Below, piece by piece: positions 7,734-16,833 of a stretch of DNA of 57,277 nt (position 1 is the first letter of the stretch; each line of letters starts with the position of its first letter). Source of the DNA: an uncultured Alistipes sp. (GTDB taxonomy: Bacteria; Bacteroidota; Bacteroidia; Bacteroidales; Rikenellaceae); the NCBI GenBank assembly GCA_944321965.1, contig CALUNH010000017.1, positions 1 to 57,277 of the forward strand, read 5' to 3'. Position numbers and translations under genes: made by a program. Under the pieces are notes generated by a model. The model saw only the letters and a program-made list of their open reading frames with translations. It was not told the DNA's origin and ran no database searches.

Positions 7734-8330
7734 TCATTGCTTCTCTTTCTCCGGGTCCGCCGCACCGGCAGCCTGCGGGGTATCGGCCATCATCTGCTCG
7801 CGCAGGGCGGCCAGTTTGGCCCACTCGCCTCCGTTGTGTTCGTGAGAGGCGGCCCGCTGCTCGATGGCCGAGAATTCGTGCTCCGAGACGATCCGGAAAC
7901 GCTCCAGCATTTCGGGATTGCACTCCCCTTCGGGATGCACCCGCTGGTAGGGCAGCGACAGCACGATACTCTCGTAGATGTACTGCGTGAGATCCACCAA
8001 CTCTTCGCCCGGCAGCAGCCACAGCACTTCGCCGTCGTATTCGCGCACCTCGTCGGAGAACTTCACCAGCAGACGCCCCTCGAAATCGATGGGGATGCGG
8101 CAATCCTCCAGGCAACGGTCGCACGCCACGACGACATGGCCCGAAATCGAAACGTCGAGTACAAGCTGCGACTCCTCCCGATTCAGATCGACCCGCACCT
8201 CGCACGCTCCGTCCTTGATTTCCGTGTTCTCAAAGGCCTCGAACAACGACCTGTCCACCACAAACCGGTATTCGTGGTGACCGTTCTTCAGCCCCTTGAA
8301 GGCAATCGAATATCGCTGTGTTTCCTCCAT
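7734..8330 (-). CDS. yceD: YceD family (DUF177) protein
   Basis: 198-residue YceD/DUF177 protein, widely found directly before rpmF and implicated in 23S rRNA/ribosome assembly. It carries the family segment GHVVVACDRCLEDCRIPI (a Cys-x2-Cys pair) and an acidic, charged C-terminal part ending PEKEKQ. The ATG at 8330 (MEETQRYSIAFKGL) is chosen because the in-frame extension to 8378 would run into the promoter at 8349-8379. First gene of the yceD-rpmF-plsX-fabH operon. Molecular function is only inferred from the family. Confidence 0.9.
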   Translation of the reverse strand: MEETQRYSIAFKGLKNGHHEYRFVVDRSLFEAFENTEIKDGACEVRVDLNREESQLVLDVSISGHVVVACDRCLEDCRIPIDFEGRLLVKFSDEVREYDGEVLWLLPGEELVDLTQYIYESIVLSLPYQRVHPEGECNPEMLERFRIVSEHEFSAIEQRAASHEHNGGEWAKLAALREQMMADTPQAAGAADPEKEKQ

Positions 8331-8348
8331 TTGAACACATTTAGTGCG

Positions 8349-8379
8349 CAAAGTTACGAAAAAATAAGACATCTGCAAA
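8349..8379 (-). promoter_or_regulatory. Promoter of the yceD-rpmF-plsX-fabH operon
   Basis: On the minus strand TTTG (8376-8379), 19-bp spacer, TAACTTTG (8349-8356): an exact match to the Bacteroidetes consensus. It lies 18 bp from the chosen yceD ATG. Confidence 0.85.
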
Positions 8380-8450
8380 GAAAACTGCGAGTTTTAGCAT
8401 TCGGATCCCCGGGCTACAGGCTCCGGAGAGACCTCCGAGGCGGTGAAAAA

Positions 8451-8482
8451 TTTGCTTTTGCCCGCGACTTGCGCTATCTTTG
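8451..8482 (+). promoter_or_regulatory. Promoter immediately abutting the small unknown gene
   Basis: TTTG (8451-8454), 20-bp spacer, TATCTTTG (8475-8482). Only 5 bp separate the -7 element from the ATG at 8488, so the transcript probably starts at or beside the start codon. Confidence 0.75.
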
Positions 8483-8487
8483 CCGCC

Positions 8488-8889
8488 ATGATGGAGGAAC
8501 AAGGATTCAAAATCGAGGTGAAAAGCCGCTACGACGAGTGGTGGCGCTACAATGCCGACCTGATGTGCGGCTGTTTCGATGCCGACGACAACCGGATCGG
8601 ATTCGCCTCGGCGGCCTCCGACGTGGCGGACGCAGGGGCGAATCTCTCCGAACGCCCGGCCGACATCCCCGTAGCCCGGAGCGTCGTCCTGACCACCCCG
8701 CCGTGTCATCACCTGGTGCTCTACGTCTACATCATCCCCCACACGCTGCCCGCAGGCAACGACATCGACTCCACCCGCCCCTTCGAGGCCGAAATCCGCA
8801 TCTCCCGGGGCGGGAAGCTCCTGCGCTCCGAAAAGCGCGCCATCAACCAGTGGTCGGGGGCTTCGATCGAATTGAGAATCAACAATTAA
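8488..8889 (+). CDS. Conserved-looking hypothetical protein
   Basis: 133-residue protein of unknown function, starting MMEEQGFKIEVKSRYDEWW (ATG at 8488 or 8491). It has no signal peptide or membrane helix, two cysteines (C27 and C29 in LMCGCFDADDN) and many alternating hydrophobic strands (VVLTTPPCHHLVLYVYIIPHTL, FEAEIRISRGG), suggesting a beta-sandwich. Upstream in-frame codons overlap the promoter and are rejected. Codon usage looks like that of neighbouring genes, so it is probably real. It is divergent from the yceD operon. I do not recognise the family. Confidence 0.7.
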   Translation: MMEEQGFKIEVKSRYDEWWRYNADLMCGCFDADDNRIGFASAASDVADAGANLSERPADIPVARSVVLTTPPCHHLVLYVYIIPHTLPAGNDIDSTRPFEAEIRISRGGKLLRSEKRAINQWSGASIELRINN

Positions 8890-8965
8890 AACTCAACAGA
8901 CAGCTCCCGGGGCAGTCTGGCGATCTCAGCAATCGGGAGTTCGGGGTTCCGGAAAGTCGCTTCAC

Positions 8966-9041
8966 CCGGCCATTCCCCGCCCGACGGGGAATCCAGCACG
9001 GGCCCAATCCCTGGATTTCCGCTCAAGGCGGAAATGACCGG
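8966..9041. repeat. Palindromic double-hairpin intergenic element (REP/MITE-like)
   Basis: Two perfect hairpins face each other: ATTCCCCG (8972-8979) / CGGGGAAT (8985-8992) and ATTTCCGC (9015-9022) / GCGGAAAT (9028-9035), each with a 5-nt loop. The inner flanks ATCCAG and CTGGAT are inverted, and the outer flanks CCGGCCATT and AAATGACCGG are nearly inverted, so the whole 76 bp is an imperfect palindrome. It occupies most of the gap 8890-9132, which has no convincing gene. Confidence 0.7.
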
Positions 9042-9132
9042 ATTCAAACCGCCGCCACAAAAAACGCAAGGAAAGCAACGGCCGCCCGCGTTCCGCCCAT
9101 TGCAAAACGACGCTCAAACCGCCCCATCCCAC

Positions 9133-9169
9133 ACAAAAAAAAGACGTCCCATTACGGGACGTCCTTTTT
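9133..9169. terminator. Bidirectional terminator (gap and upstream gene)
   Basis: Perfect stem GACGTCCC (9143-9150) / GGGACGTC (9156-9163) with loop ATTAC, flanked by A-run 9133-9142 and T-run 9165-9169, so it can end transcription from both sides. It lies just past the GAPDH stop. Confidence 0.9.
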
Positions 9170-9185
9170 CGAATCGCGGCTCAGA

Positions 9186-10220
<1,035 letters not shown>

Positions 10221-10253
10221 TTAATAAAACCTTGCGTTATTTTTTTCACAGCG

Positions 10254-10285
10254 CAAAAGTACATACTTTAAATATTATACGCAAA
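10254..10285 (-). promoter_or_regulatory. Promoter of gapA
   Basis: On the minus strand TTTG (10282-10285), 20-bp spacer, TACTTTTG (10254-10261). It is embedded in a very AT-rich segment (10203-10312) unlike the surrounding DNA. Confidence 0.8.
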
Positions 10286-10367
10286 TAAAAATTTAATTTT
10301 TTTACGAACATTGCGCCCGCCGCCCTCCACAACTCGGCACGCCCCGGCAAAATCCGGACCGTAACGG

Positions 10368-11123
10368 CTAATGTGCGGCCTGCTTCGCCCGCTTGGCCAT
10401 CGCCGAGGCGAAGACGAAATCGTTCAGTTCACGGTTCTCCGCATGGAGGATCTCCTCCTTGGTGCCCTCCCACCACTTGCGGCCCTCGTGGATATAGACA
10501 ATTTTCTCGCCAATCTCCATCACGGAGTTCATGTCGTGCGTGTTGATGATCGTCGTCATGCCGTATTCGTGGGTGATCTCGTGGATCAGGTTGTCGATGA
10601 CGATCGAGGTCTGCGGGTCGAGGCCCGAGTTGGGTTCGTCGCAGAACAGGTAGCGCGGATTCATCACGATGGCCCGAGCAATGGCCACCCGCTTGATCAT
10701 GCCCCCCGACAGCTCCGCGGGATAGAGCCGGTTGGCATCCTCCAGCCGCACGCGGTGCAGGCAGAAATTCACCCGTTCGAGCTTTTCGCGTTCGCTCTGC
10801 GTCGTGAAGAGGTCCAACGGCAGCTTGACGTTCTCCTCCACGGTTGACGAGTCGAGCAGCGCCCCGCCCTGGAAGATCATCCCGATATCCTTGCGGATGC
10901 TCTTGCGCTCGCGGAACCCCAGTCGCGAAAAGTTCACGTCGTCGTACCACACGTCGCCCGAATCGGGTTCGTGCAGTCCCACGAGGGTTTTCAGCAGCAC
11001 GGTTTTGCCCGAACCGCTGCGTCCGATGATGAGGTTCGTCTTCCCGGTCTCGAACTCCACCGAGATGTCGTCGAGCACCACGCGCCCGTCGAACGACTTG
11101 ACGATATGTTCGGCTCGTATCAT
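10368..11123 (-). CDS. mlaF: ABC transporter ATP-binding protein, MlaF type
   Basis: 251-residue ATPase of the MlaFE-type phospholipid transporter acting at the inner membrane to keep outer-membrane lipid asymmetry. Walker A is GRSGSGKT (about 34-41), the signature is LSGGMIKRVAIARA, Walker B is YLFCDEPNSGLDP and the switch histidine is in IINTHDMNSV. The D-loop and the phrase IGMIFQGGALLDSSTV are typical of MlaF. Start chosen at the ATG that overlaps the mlaE stop by 4 bp (ATGA); longer in-frame extensions run inside mlaE. No MlaD, MlaB or MlaC gene is adjacent. Confidence 0.93.
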   Translation of the reverse strand: MIRAEHIVKSFDGRVVLDDISVEFETGKTNLIIGRSGSGKTVLLKTLVGLHEPDSGDVWYDDVNFSRLGFRERKSIRKDIGMIFQGGALLDSSTVEENVKLPLDLFTTQSEREKLERVNFCLHRVRLEDANRLYPAELSGGMIKRVAIARAIVMNPRYLFCDEPNSGLDPQTSIVIDNLIHEITHEYGMTTIINTHDMNSVMEIGEKIVYIHEGRKWWEGTKEEILHAENRELNDFVFASAMAKRAKQAAH

Positions 11124-11863
11124 ATCAGCAGCACTTGGGTCAGAATCAGGTCGAAGAGCAGGATCACCACGCAGCTGACGACCACGGCGCGCGTCGAGGC
11201 CGCACCCACTTCGAGCGAATTGCCCCGGGCGTTGTAGCCGAAGAAGGCCGAGATCGAGGTGATGATGTAGGCGAAGAAGACGGTCTTGATCAACGTGTAG
11301 GTGATCGAATAGGGCCGGAAATCCATCAGCAGGCCGTCGACGTAGTCCGCCGGGATCATGATACCCGTGGCGGCAGCGATGAGCCACCCGCCGAGGATGC
11401 CGATCAGGATCGAGAGGATCGTCAGGAACGGGAAGAAGATCATCGCCGCGACGATCTTCGGCAGAATGAGGTACGAGGCCGAATTGACGCCCATGATCTC
11501 CAGGGCGTCGATCTGCTCGGTGATGCGCATGGTCCCGATTTCGGAGGCGATGCTCGACCCGACCTTTCCGGCCAGGATCAGCGCCACGACCGCCGACGAG
11601 AACTCCAGGATCATCGTCTCGCGCGTGGCGTAGCCGATCAGCGACTTCGGAATGAAGGGCGAATCGAGGTTGATCGACATCTGCAGTGCGATCACCGCAC
11701 CGATGAAGATCGAGATGATGGCCGTCAGACCGATCGAGTTGACGCCCAGCGAATCCATCTCGTAGATGATCCGCCGACGGTAGATCACGGCCTTCTCCGG
11801 ACGGGAAAAGACCTTTCCCATCAACATGAAATAGCGTCCTATAAGCCCGAATACCCGCAGCAT
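11120..11863 (-). CDS. mlaE: MlaE-type ABC transporter permease
   Basis: 247-residue permease of the MlaE (DUF140) family with about five hydrophobic segments and the family core FSSAVVALILAGKVGSSIASEIGTMRITEQIDALEIMGVN in the cytoplasmic coupling region. It forms the channel partner of MlaF for phospholipid movement between membranes. Co-transcribed: it begins one base after the DUF4834 stop and overlaps mlaF by 4 bp. Confidence 0.95.
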   Translation of the reverse strand: MLRVFGLIGRYFMLMGKVFSRPEKAVIYRRRIIYEMDSLGVNSIGLTAIISIFIGAVIALQMSINLDSPFIPKSLIGYATRETMILEFSSAVVALILAGKVGSSIASEIGTMRITEQIDALEIMGVNSASYLILPKIVAAMIFFPFLTILSILIGILGGWLIAAATGIMIPADYVDGLLMDFRPYSITYTLIKTVFFAYIITSISAFFGYNARGNSLEVGAASTRAVVVSCVVILLFDLILTQVLLI

Positions 11864-11864
11864 G

Positions 11865-12269
11865 TCAGTTTTTCTCTTCTTCGAAATCGATATAGTCGCC
11901 CACGTCGCTCGAAACCCGCTTCTCGGGGGCGTCGGAGGTGCGGTGAACCCGCACTTCGCCTTCGCGGCGGCCGTGCCGGGGCTCTTCCTGCGTGAAGGAG
12001 CTGCCGAAGCCCCCCTGCCGGGGATCGAATCCCCCGCGGCCGAACTGCTCCTCCATCTGCCTGCGCATCTTGTAGATCCGCCAGCGGAAAAGAAGCATCA
12101 GTGCCACAACCAATAAAATCAGTCCCATGACAATATAAAGTATCACAATGGCGATGCCCTTGAGCAGCGCCGGGGCGCAAAGCGCCAGAAACAGAATGAC
12201 GAGCGTCGTGAGCGGATTGCGCTGCACGAAACTCACCAACGAATCTATGATCGACAAAAAGAAATTCAT
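11865..12269 (-). CDS. DUF4834 family small membrane protein
   Basis: 134-residue protein with hydrophobic stretches at about residues 18-62 and a long polar, glycine- and arginine-rich cytoplasmic tail that ends VSSDVGDYIDFEEEKN. This N-terminal membrane plus C-terminal VGDYxDFEE pattern is that of the Bacteroidetes family DUF4834. Function is unknown. Being first in the operon with mlaE and mlaF and only one base from mlaE, an accessory role in lipid transport is possible, but that is inference from position. Confidence 0.8.
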   Translation of the reverse strand: MNFFLSIIDSLVSFVQRNPLTTLVILFLALCAPALLKGIAIVILYIVMGLILLVVALMLLFRWRIYKMRRQMEEQFGRGGFDPRQGGFGSSFTQEEPRHGRREGEVRVHRTSDAPEKRVSSDVGDYIDFEEEKN

Positions 12270-12375
12270 CTCTCTTCCGGATTCCGGGTTTCATCGCAAA
12301 CCTCCATGCCGGAGCGGCTGCAAAGTCCGCGCCGCAGCCGATTCCGCGTCTCCGGGAAGCCGCCCGCACGTGGTT

Positions 12376-12414
12376 TATCTTTGCAAAGGTAGCGAAATTT
12401 ATGCGTATTTCAAT
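12376..12414. promoter_or_regulatory. Back-to-back promoters between purB and the DUF4834-mlaEF operon
   Basis: A plus-strand TATCTTTG (12376-12383) directly abuts a minus-strand TACCTTTG (12384-12391), giving a near-palindrome. The minus promoter has ATTG as -33 (12411-12414) at 19 bp. A further plus-strand -7 candidate for purB, TAAATTTG, is at 12424-12431, 28 bp before its ATG. Confidence 0.6.
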
Positions 12415-12459
12415 TAATTGTCGTAAATTTGGTGCTCGAAAACAAATCTCATCCCAAAT

Positions 12460-13806
12460 ATGTTAACGCCTCTGACAGCCATTTCGCCCGTCGACGGACG
12501 CTACCGTAACAAAACGGAAAAACTCGCCGATTATTTTTCGGAACAGGCGCTGATCCGCTACCGGATCCGTGTCGAAGTGGAATATTTCATCGCGCTGTGC
12601 AAGCTCCCGCTGCCGCAGCTCGCAGACATCGACCACGCGAAATTCGCCAACCTGCGCGCCCTCTACACCGACTTCACCCCCGCCGACGCCGAGCGCGTCA
12701 AGGAGATCGAGTCGGTCACGAACCACGACGTCAAGGCCGTCGAGTACATCATCAAGGAGAAGATGGACGCCCTGGGGCTGGAACGCTACAAGGAGTTCGT
12801 ACACTTCGGGCTCACCTCGCAGGACATCAACAACACGGCCATCCCGCTCTCGATCAAGGAGGCGCTGGCCGGGGTCTACTACCCCGCCGTCGAGGAGGTC
12901 CGCGACAAGCTCGCCGCGTTCGCCGAGGAGTGGCGCACGGTGCCGATGCTGGCCCGCACCCACGGACAGCCCGCCTCGCCCACGTCGCTCGGCAAGGAGT
13001 TTTCGGTGTTCGTCGAGCGGCTCGAAAAGCAACTCGTCATGCTCCACGACATCGCCGTCCCGGCGAAGTTCGGAGGCGCCACGGGCAACTTCAACGCCCA
13101 CCACGCCGCCTATCCCGCATACGACTGGGTGGCCTTCGCCAACCGTTTCGTGAACGGGACGCTGGGGCTGAGCCGTTCGCAATACACCACGCAGATCGAG
13201 CACTACGACAACCTCGCGGCCATCTTCGATGCCATGAAGCGCATCGACACCATCCTGATCGACCTCTCGCGCGACATGTGGACCTACATCTCGATGGAGT
13301 ACTTCAAGCAGCGCATCAAGGCCGGCGAAGTCGGGTCGAGCGCCATGCCCCACAAGGTCAACCCGATCGACTTCGAGAACGCCGAGGGCAACTTCGGCAT
13401 CGCCAACGCCGTCTTCGAACACCTGTCGTCGAAACTCCCCGTTTCGCGCCTGCAGCGCGACCTGACGGATTCGACCGTCCTGCGCAACGTCGGCGTCCCG
13501 ATGGCCCACGCCCTGATCGCCCTGCAGTCGCTCATGAAGGGGCTCGGGAAGGTGATCCTCAACCCCGAGGCGCTGGAGCGCGACCTGGAGAACAACTGGG
13601 CCGTGGTCGCCGAGGGCATCCAGACGATCCTGCGCCGCGAGGGATACCCGAAACCCTACGAGGCACTGAAGGCCCTGACACGCACCAACACCCACATCAC
13701 CCGCGAGGCGATCGCCGCGTTCATCGAGACGCTCGACGTTGCGGAGTCGGTGAAGGAGGAGCTGCGCGCCCTCTCGCCCTCGACCTACACGGGCGTCTTC
13801 CGGTAG
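12460..13806 (+). CDS. purB: Adenylosuccinate lyase
   Basis: 448-residue adenylosuccinate lyase, which cleaves SAICAR and adenylosuccinate to release fumarate in purine synthesis. It begins LTAISPVDGRYRNKTEKLADYFSE, as in the long E. coli-like PurB clade, and shows HFGLTSQDINNTA, ARTHGQPASPTSLGKEF and the fumarase-superfamily signature SSAMPHKVNPIDFENAEGN with the catalytic serine. Single-gene unit, divergent from mlaE/mlaF, and followed by a strong terminator. Confidence 0.98.
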   Translation: MLTPLTAISPVDGRYRNKTEKLADYFSEQALIRYRIRVEVEYFIALCKLPLPQLADIDHAKFANLRALYTDFTPADAERVKEIESVTNHDVKAVEYIIKEKMDALGLERYKEFVHFGLTSQDINNTAIPLSIKEALAGVYYPAVEEVRDKLAAFAEEWRTVPMLARTHGQPASPTSLGKEFSVFVERLEKQLVMLHDIAVPAKFGGATGNFNAHHAAYPAYDWVAFANRFVNGTLGLSRSQYTTQIEHYDNLAAIFDAMKRIDTILIDLSRDMWTYISMEYFKQRIKAGEVGSSAMPHKVNPIDFENAEGNFGIANAVFEHLSSKLPVSRLQRDLTDSTVLRNVGVPMAHALIALQSLMKGLGKVILNPEALERDLENNWAVVAEGIQTILRREGYPKPYEALKALTRTNTHITREAIAAFIETLDVAESVKEELRALSPSTYTGVFR

Positions 13807-13843
13807 CACCCGGAATAGCGCCAACAGACGCAAGAACATCCCG

Positions 13844-13883
13844 AAAAAGCCGCCGACGGATTTTGTTCCATCGGCGGCTTTTC
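13844..13883 (+). terminator. Terminator of purB
   Basis: Stem AGCCGCCGA (13848-13856) / TCGGCGGCT (13871-13879), preceded by A-run and followed by TTTT, about 40 bp past the purB stop. Confidence 0.9.
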
Positions 13884-13915
13884 GTTTGGCACGCTCCTTG
13901 CCACCCTTTGAGTCA

Positions 13916-14028
13916 ACTGCGGATCAGCAACCGCAGTGAGGTTTCTTCATTTATTTAAGTTTGGGTTAGTAGTTTAGGAGGCCAAACCTCCGGGACAGCA
14001 GGCAGTCGAGAGATTCCCTGCTGTTTTC
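13916..14028 (+). ncRNA. Structured intergenic segment, candidate small RNA
   Basis: Within the 414-bp gap 13807-14220 there are three consecutive hairpins: ACTGCGG/CCGCAGT (13916-13922, 13931-13937), GGAGG/CCTCC (13977-13981, 13987-13991) and ACAGCAGG/CCTGCTGT (13995-14002, 14017-14024), the last followed by TTTT like a terminator. TAAGTTTG at 13956-13963 matches the -7 consensus, which would give an RNA of about 55-60 nt from near 13970; no good -33 is seen. No protein is encoded. It matches no RNA family I can name. Confidence 0.35.
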
Positions 14029-14031
14029 GTG

Positions 14032-14061
14032 TTGTCCGGACTTGTCCGGACTTGTCCGGAC
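14032..14061. repeat. Three tandem copies of a 10-bp unit
   Basis: TTGTCCGGAC occurs three times in direct succession; each contains the palindrome TCCGGA. Beyond it, 14105-14215 is C/T-rich with two imperfect copies of a phrase containing CACGTCCCTCGTCCCG (about 14139 and 14169). No gene is visible up to 14220. Confidence 0.8.
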
Positions 14062-14220
14062 CGCACCACCGGGCGTGACCCGTTCGAAAGCGGACCGATC
14101 CGCCCCCAACCAGACCCGGCCCCGCTCTCCCCAGGTTCACGTCCCTCGTCCCGACCCTTCCCGAGTCCACGTCCCTCGTCCCGTCTCTTCACGGCCCCGC
14201 TCTCTCCGGCCCCGGGTCGG

Positions 14221-16617
14221 CTAAAACTCGACCGTGATGCCCAGCGTCGGCAGCAGCGTACCGCTCACCTGCTCGATCGTCTTCATCTCATACTTCTGCT
14301 CTTCAACCGGAGCTTCGGGATTCGCAATCACCCCCGTCGACATCACGACATCGGGCGAACGGTACTTGCTCACCGTGACGTTCTGCAGGTCGATGTAGAA
14401 ACCCAGCATACAGCGCTTGAAATAGAAAACCTTGTCCAACCGCACGTCCAGCTGCGCGAAGGCGTCGAGCCGTCCGGCATTGTACTGCGCGTAATCGTAA
14501 TAGGGGCGTCCCTGGGCATCCCAGGCCGTCACGAGCGACGACTTCTTCTCATCGTAGGGCGTAAAGGGAGCTCCGCCCACAGCGCTCAGCTTCGCCCCGA
14601 AACTCCAGTGGCGCGGGAAGTCGTAGGTCCCGCTGACATTCACCACAAAGCGGTTGTCCCAGGCCGAGGCGATCCACGGCGCCGAACGGTCGTTGCGGAA
14701 CTCCGAACGATAGAGCGTCACCGACCCCACGACATTCAACCACCCGGGGATCTGCCACCGCGCCATCGCCTCCACGCCGTAGGCGCGCCCCTGCGCCGAC
14801 GATACCAGCGCCTCGTTGCCCACCGTGCCGTAATCCGCTCCCTTGCACGAGAGCGGAATCCCGTCGACAAGCGACAGCGGAACGTTGCCGTAACGTTTGT
14901 AGAAGCCTTCGAGCGTGACGATCAGCCGGTCGCCGTGACGCCAGTCGAACCCGGCACTGAAGGCCCCGACGTGCATGTACTCCAGCGAACGGTTCACGAA
15001 AGCCTCCTCCTCGCGGAACCCCAGCGCCGTGTAGGGCGGCAGCTGGTAGTAGAGTCCGGCGGCGCCGCTCACCGACCAGGCGTCGCTCAGCGCATAGGAG
15101 ACCGATGCCCGGGGCGACAGCTGACGCCAGAAGCGCGCCATGCGTCCCGAATAGTCGCAGCCGTCGGTGCGCAGTCCGGCCGAAGCCTTCAGCCGCTTGT
15201 CCGGCGAGACGTACTCCGACGAGACAAAGAGGCCCCAGCCGATGATCCCCAGCCGGGTACGGTAGTCGGAGAGCACCGATTGATCCGCCGCATAGAGCCG
15301 CTGGAAGGTCCGGTTCGTATAGTTGGACCAGGTCAGCTCAACCCCCTCGCGCACCGACCAGTTGCCCAGGTAGGTGCGGTTCTCGCCCCGCAGCGAGCTC
15401 TTCTGCTCCACGGAGCGCAGCCGCAGGTTCAGATTCTCCTCGCTTGAGGAGTCGTTGTTGCGGTATTTCAGGTTGCGGTTGTTCAAGTAGTTGTGGCTCA
15501 GCGTCACCGTCTGCACGTGCCGCCCGGCGTAGTGCCGCCACACGGCCCCCACCGTAAAGGTCTCCTGCCGGATCCGCGGCAGGTAGCTCAGCAGGTATTC
15601 GGCATTCTCACCCTCCTCGTCGACGTTGAGCTTCATGTTGTCGATCCCGGCCAGCCCCAGCACCGTCAGTTCGTCACGCTCCGAGAGGCGCGTCTTGACC
15701 TTCACCTGTCCGTCGATGTAGTTCGGCAGGAAGGGAAGCCCCAGCAGCTTGAAAAGCAGCTGCAGGTAGGACTGCCGCAGCGAAAAGAGATAGGTGGTCT
15801 TCCCGCCGATGTGGCCGCTGCCGCTCACCCCCACCTCCGAAGCGCCCAACGTCGCCTTGAAGGTCTGCCGTTCGGGGTTTCCGTCACGCAGCTGGAAGTC
15901 CAGCACCGAGCTCATCGCCCCGGCGCGGTCGGCCGGGAAGGCCCCCGTATAGAAGCTGATCTCCCGCACGAGATCGGCATTCTCGATGCTCACCGGACCG
16001 CCCGTGGCGCCCTGCGTGGCAAAGTGGTTGATATTCGGGATCTCGATGCCGTCCATGTAGAACTTGCTCTCCGAAGGCCCGCCGCCCCGCACGATCAGGT
16101 CGTTGCGGTAACCCACGGGCGAAAAGGAGACGCCCGGATAGGAGCGCACGATGCGCGAGACGTCGCGGTTCGAACCGGGGCTCTTCTCGATCTCCTGCAG
16201 GCCGATGACCTTCAGGCTCACGGGGCTCTCGGTCGTCACGCGGAAGGGCGTCGGACGCACCGTCACGGCCTCGACCTGCGTGGCATCCTCGTCGAGTTCG
16301 ACCTCGATGAAGGGGGTGGCGGCCGAAACCAGGTATTCGGAAGTCGTCGTGCTCCTGTAACCCATCGAGGAGACCGTCAGGCGCCAGATGCCGGGCTTCA
16401 CCCGTTCGATCCGGAAACGCCCCAGCGAATCGGTCGAAACGCCGGTCCGCTCCTGCCCGGCCAGCACCACGGCGGCATAGGGAACCGGCTGGCGGGTCAG
16501 ACGGTCGATCACCCGCCCGCTGACGGGATAGACGGCCGACTGCGCCCGGACTTCGGGCCCTGCAAATACCGCAAGGAGGCCGCAGAGTACAAGAATATGG
16601 ATTTTCAGCAGTTTCAT
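14221..16617 (-). CDS. TonB-dependent receptor with carboxypeptidase-like N-domain
   Basis: 798-residue outer-membrane receptor. It has a signal peptide (MKLLKIHILVLCGLLAVFA, cleavage near VRAQ), a carboxypeptidase-D regulatory-like beta-sandwich (about 30-110, SGRVIDRLTRQPVPYAAVV), a plug domain (about 120-235, with VRGGGPSESKFYMDGIEIPNIN) and a 22-strand barrel to the C-terminal phenylalanine (ITVEF). Such receptors import substrates using TonB energy. No SusD-like partner is adjacent, so it is not a classical polysaccharide-utilisation pair, and the ligand is unknown. The start is the ATG in front of the signal peptide; -7 element TATCTTTG (minus strand, 16622-16629) lies only 4 bp before it. 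Confidence 0.93.
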   Translation of the reverse strand: MKLLKIHILVLCGLLAVFAGPEVRAQSAVYPVSGRVIDRLTRQPVPYAAVVLAGQERTGVSTDSLGRFRIERVKPGIWRLTVSSMGYRSTTTSEYLVSAATPFIEVELDEDATQVEAVTVRPTPFRVTTESPVSLKVIGLQEIEKSPGSNRDVSRIVRSYPGVSFSPVGYRNDLIVRGGGPSESKFYMDGIEIPNINHFATQGATGGPVSIENADLVREISFYTGAFPADRAGAMSSVLDFQLRDGNPERQTFKATLGASEVGVSGSGHIGGKTTYLFSLRQSYLQLLFKLLGLPFLPNYIDGQVKVKTRLSERDELTVLGLAGIDNMKLNVDEEGENAEYLLSYLPRIRQETFTVGAVWRHYAGRHVQTVTLSHNYLNNRNLKYRNNDSSSEENLNLRLRSVEQKSSLRGENRTYLGNWSVREGVELTWSNYTNRTFQRLYAADQSVLSDYRTRLGIIGWGLFVSSEYVSPDKRLKASAGLRTDGCDYSGRMARFWRQLSPRASVSYALSDAWSVSGAAGLYYQLPPYTALGFREEEAFVNRSLEYMHVGAFSAGFDWRHGDRLIVTLEGFYKRYGNVPLSLVDGIPLSCKGADYGTVGNEALVSSAQGRAYGVEAMARWQIPGWLNVVGSVTLYRSEFRNDRSAPWIASAWDNRFVVNVSGTYDFPRHWSFGAKLSAVGGAPFTPYDEKKSSLVTAWDAQGRPYYDYAQYNAGRLDAFAQLDVRLDKVFYFKRCMLGFYIDLQNVTVSKYRSPDVVMSTGVIANPEAPVEEQKYEMKTIEQVSGTLLPTLGITVEF

Positions 16618-16621
16618 ACGG

Positions 16622-16629
16622 CAAAGATA
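16622..16629 (-). promoter_or_regulatory. -7 element of the TonB-dependent receptor gene
   Basis: TATCTTTG on the minus strand, 4 bp before the ATG at 16617. No TTTG is seen at -33. The closeness suggests a leaderless transcript. Confidence 0.5.
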
Positions 16630-16755
16630 GCGCATATTCGAATGGAATGTTTCGCCGAAAACGGAACAAACCTCCGGAGAAAGCCCGTTTCCCGGAGCCG
16701 GAATCCGCAAAAATCGGGCAAAAAAATATCGCCGCCCCATGCTGAGGCGGCGATT

Positions 16756-16833
16756 TGGTGGGAGCTGAGGGAGTCGAACCCCCGACCCTCTGCTTGTAAG
16801 GCAGACGCTCTGAACCAACTGAGCTAAGCTCCC
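16756..16833 (-). tRNA. tRNA-Val (anticodon TAC)
   Basis: Minus-strand cloverleaf with acceptor GGGAGCT pairing AGCTCCC, D-arm GCTC/GAGC, anticodon loop CTTACAA (anticodon TAC), and T-arm with GGTTCGACTCC. The 3' CCA is encoded (16756-16758). The mature body is 16759-16833. Confidence 0.95.

Noticed and set aside
12463-13839. A 458-codon open frame antisense to purB
   Set aside because: purB on the plus strand is unmistakable; the antisense frame follows its codon periodicity.
13884-14220. tmRNA, RNase P RNA or 6S RNA in the purB gap
   Set aside because: Too short, and none of the conserved cores of these RNAs is visible; only simple hairpins.
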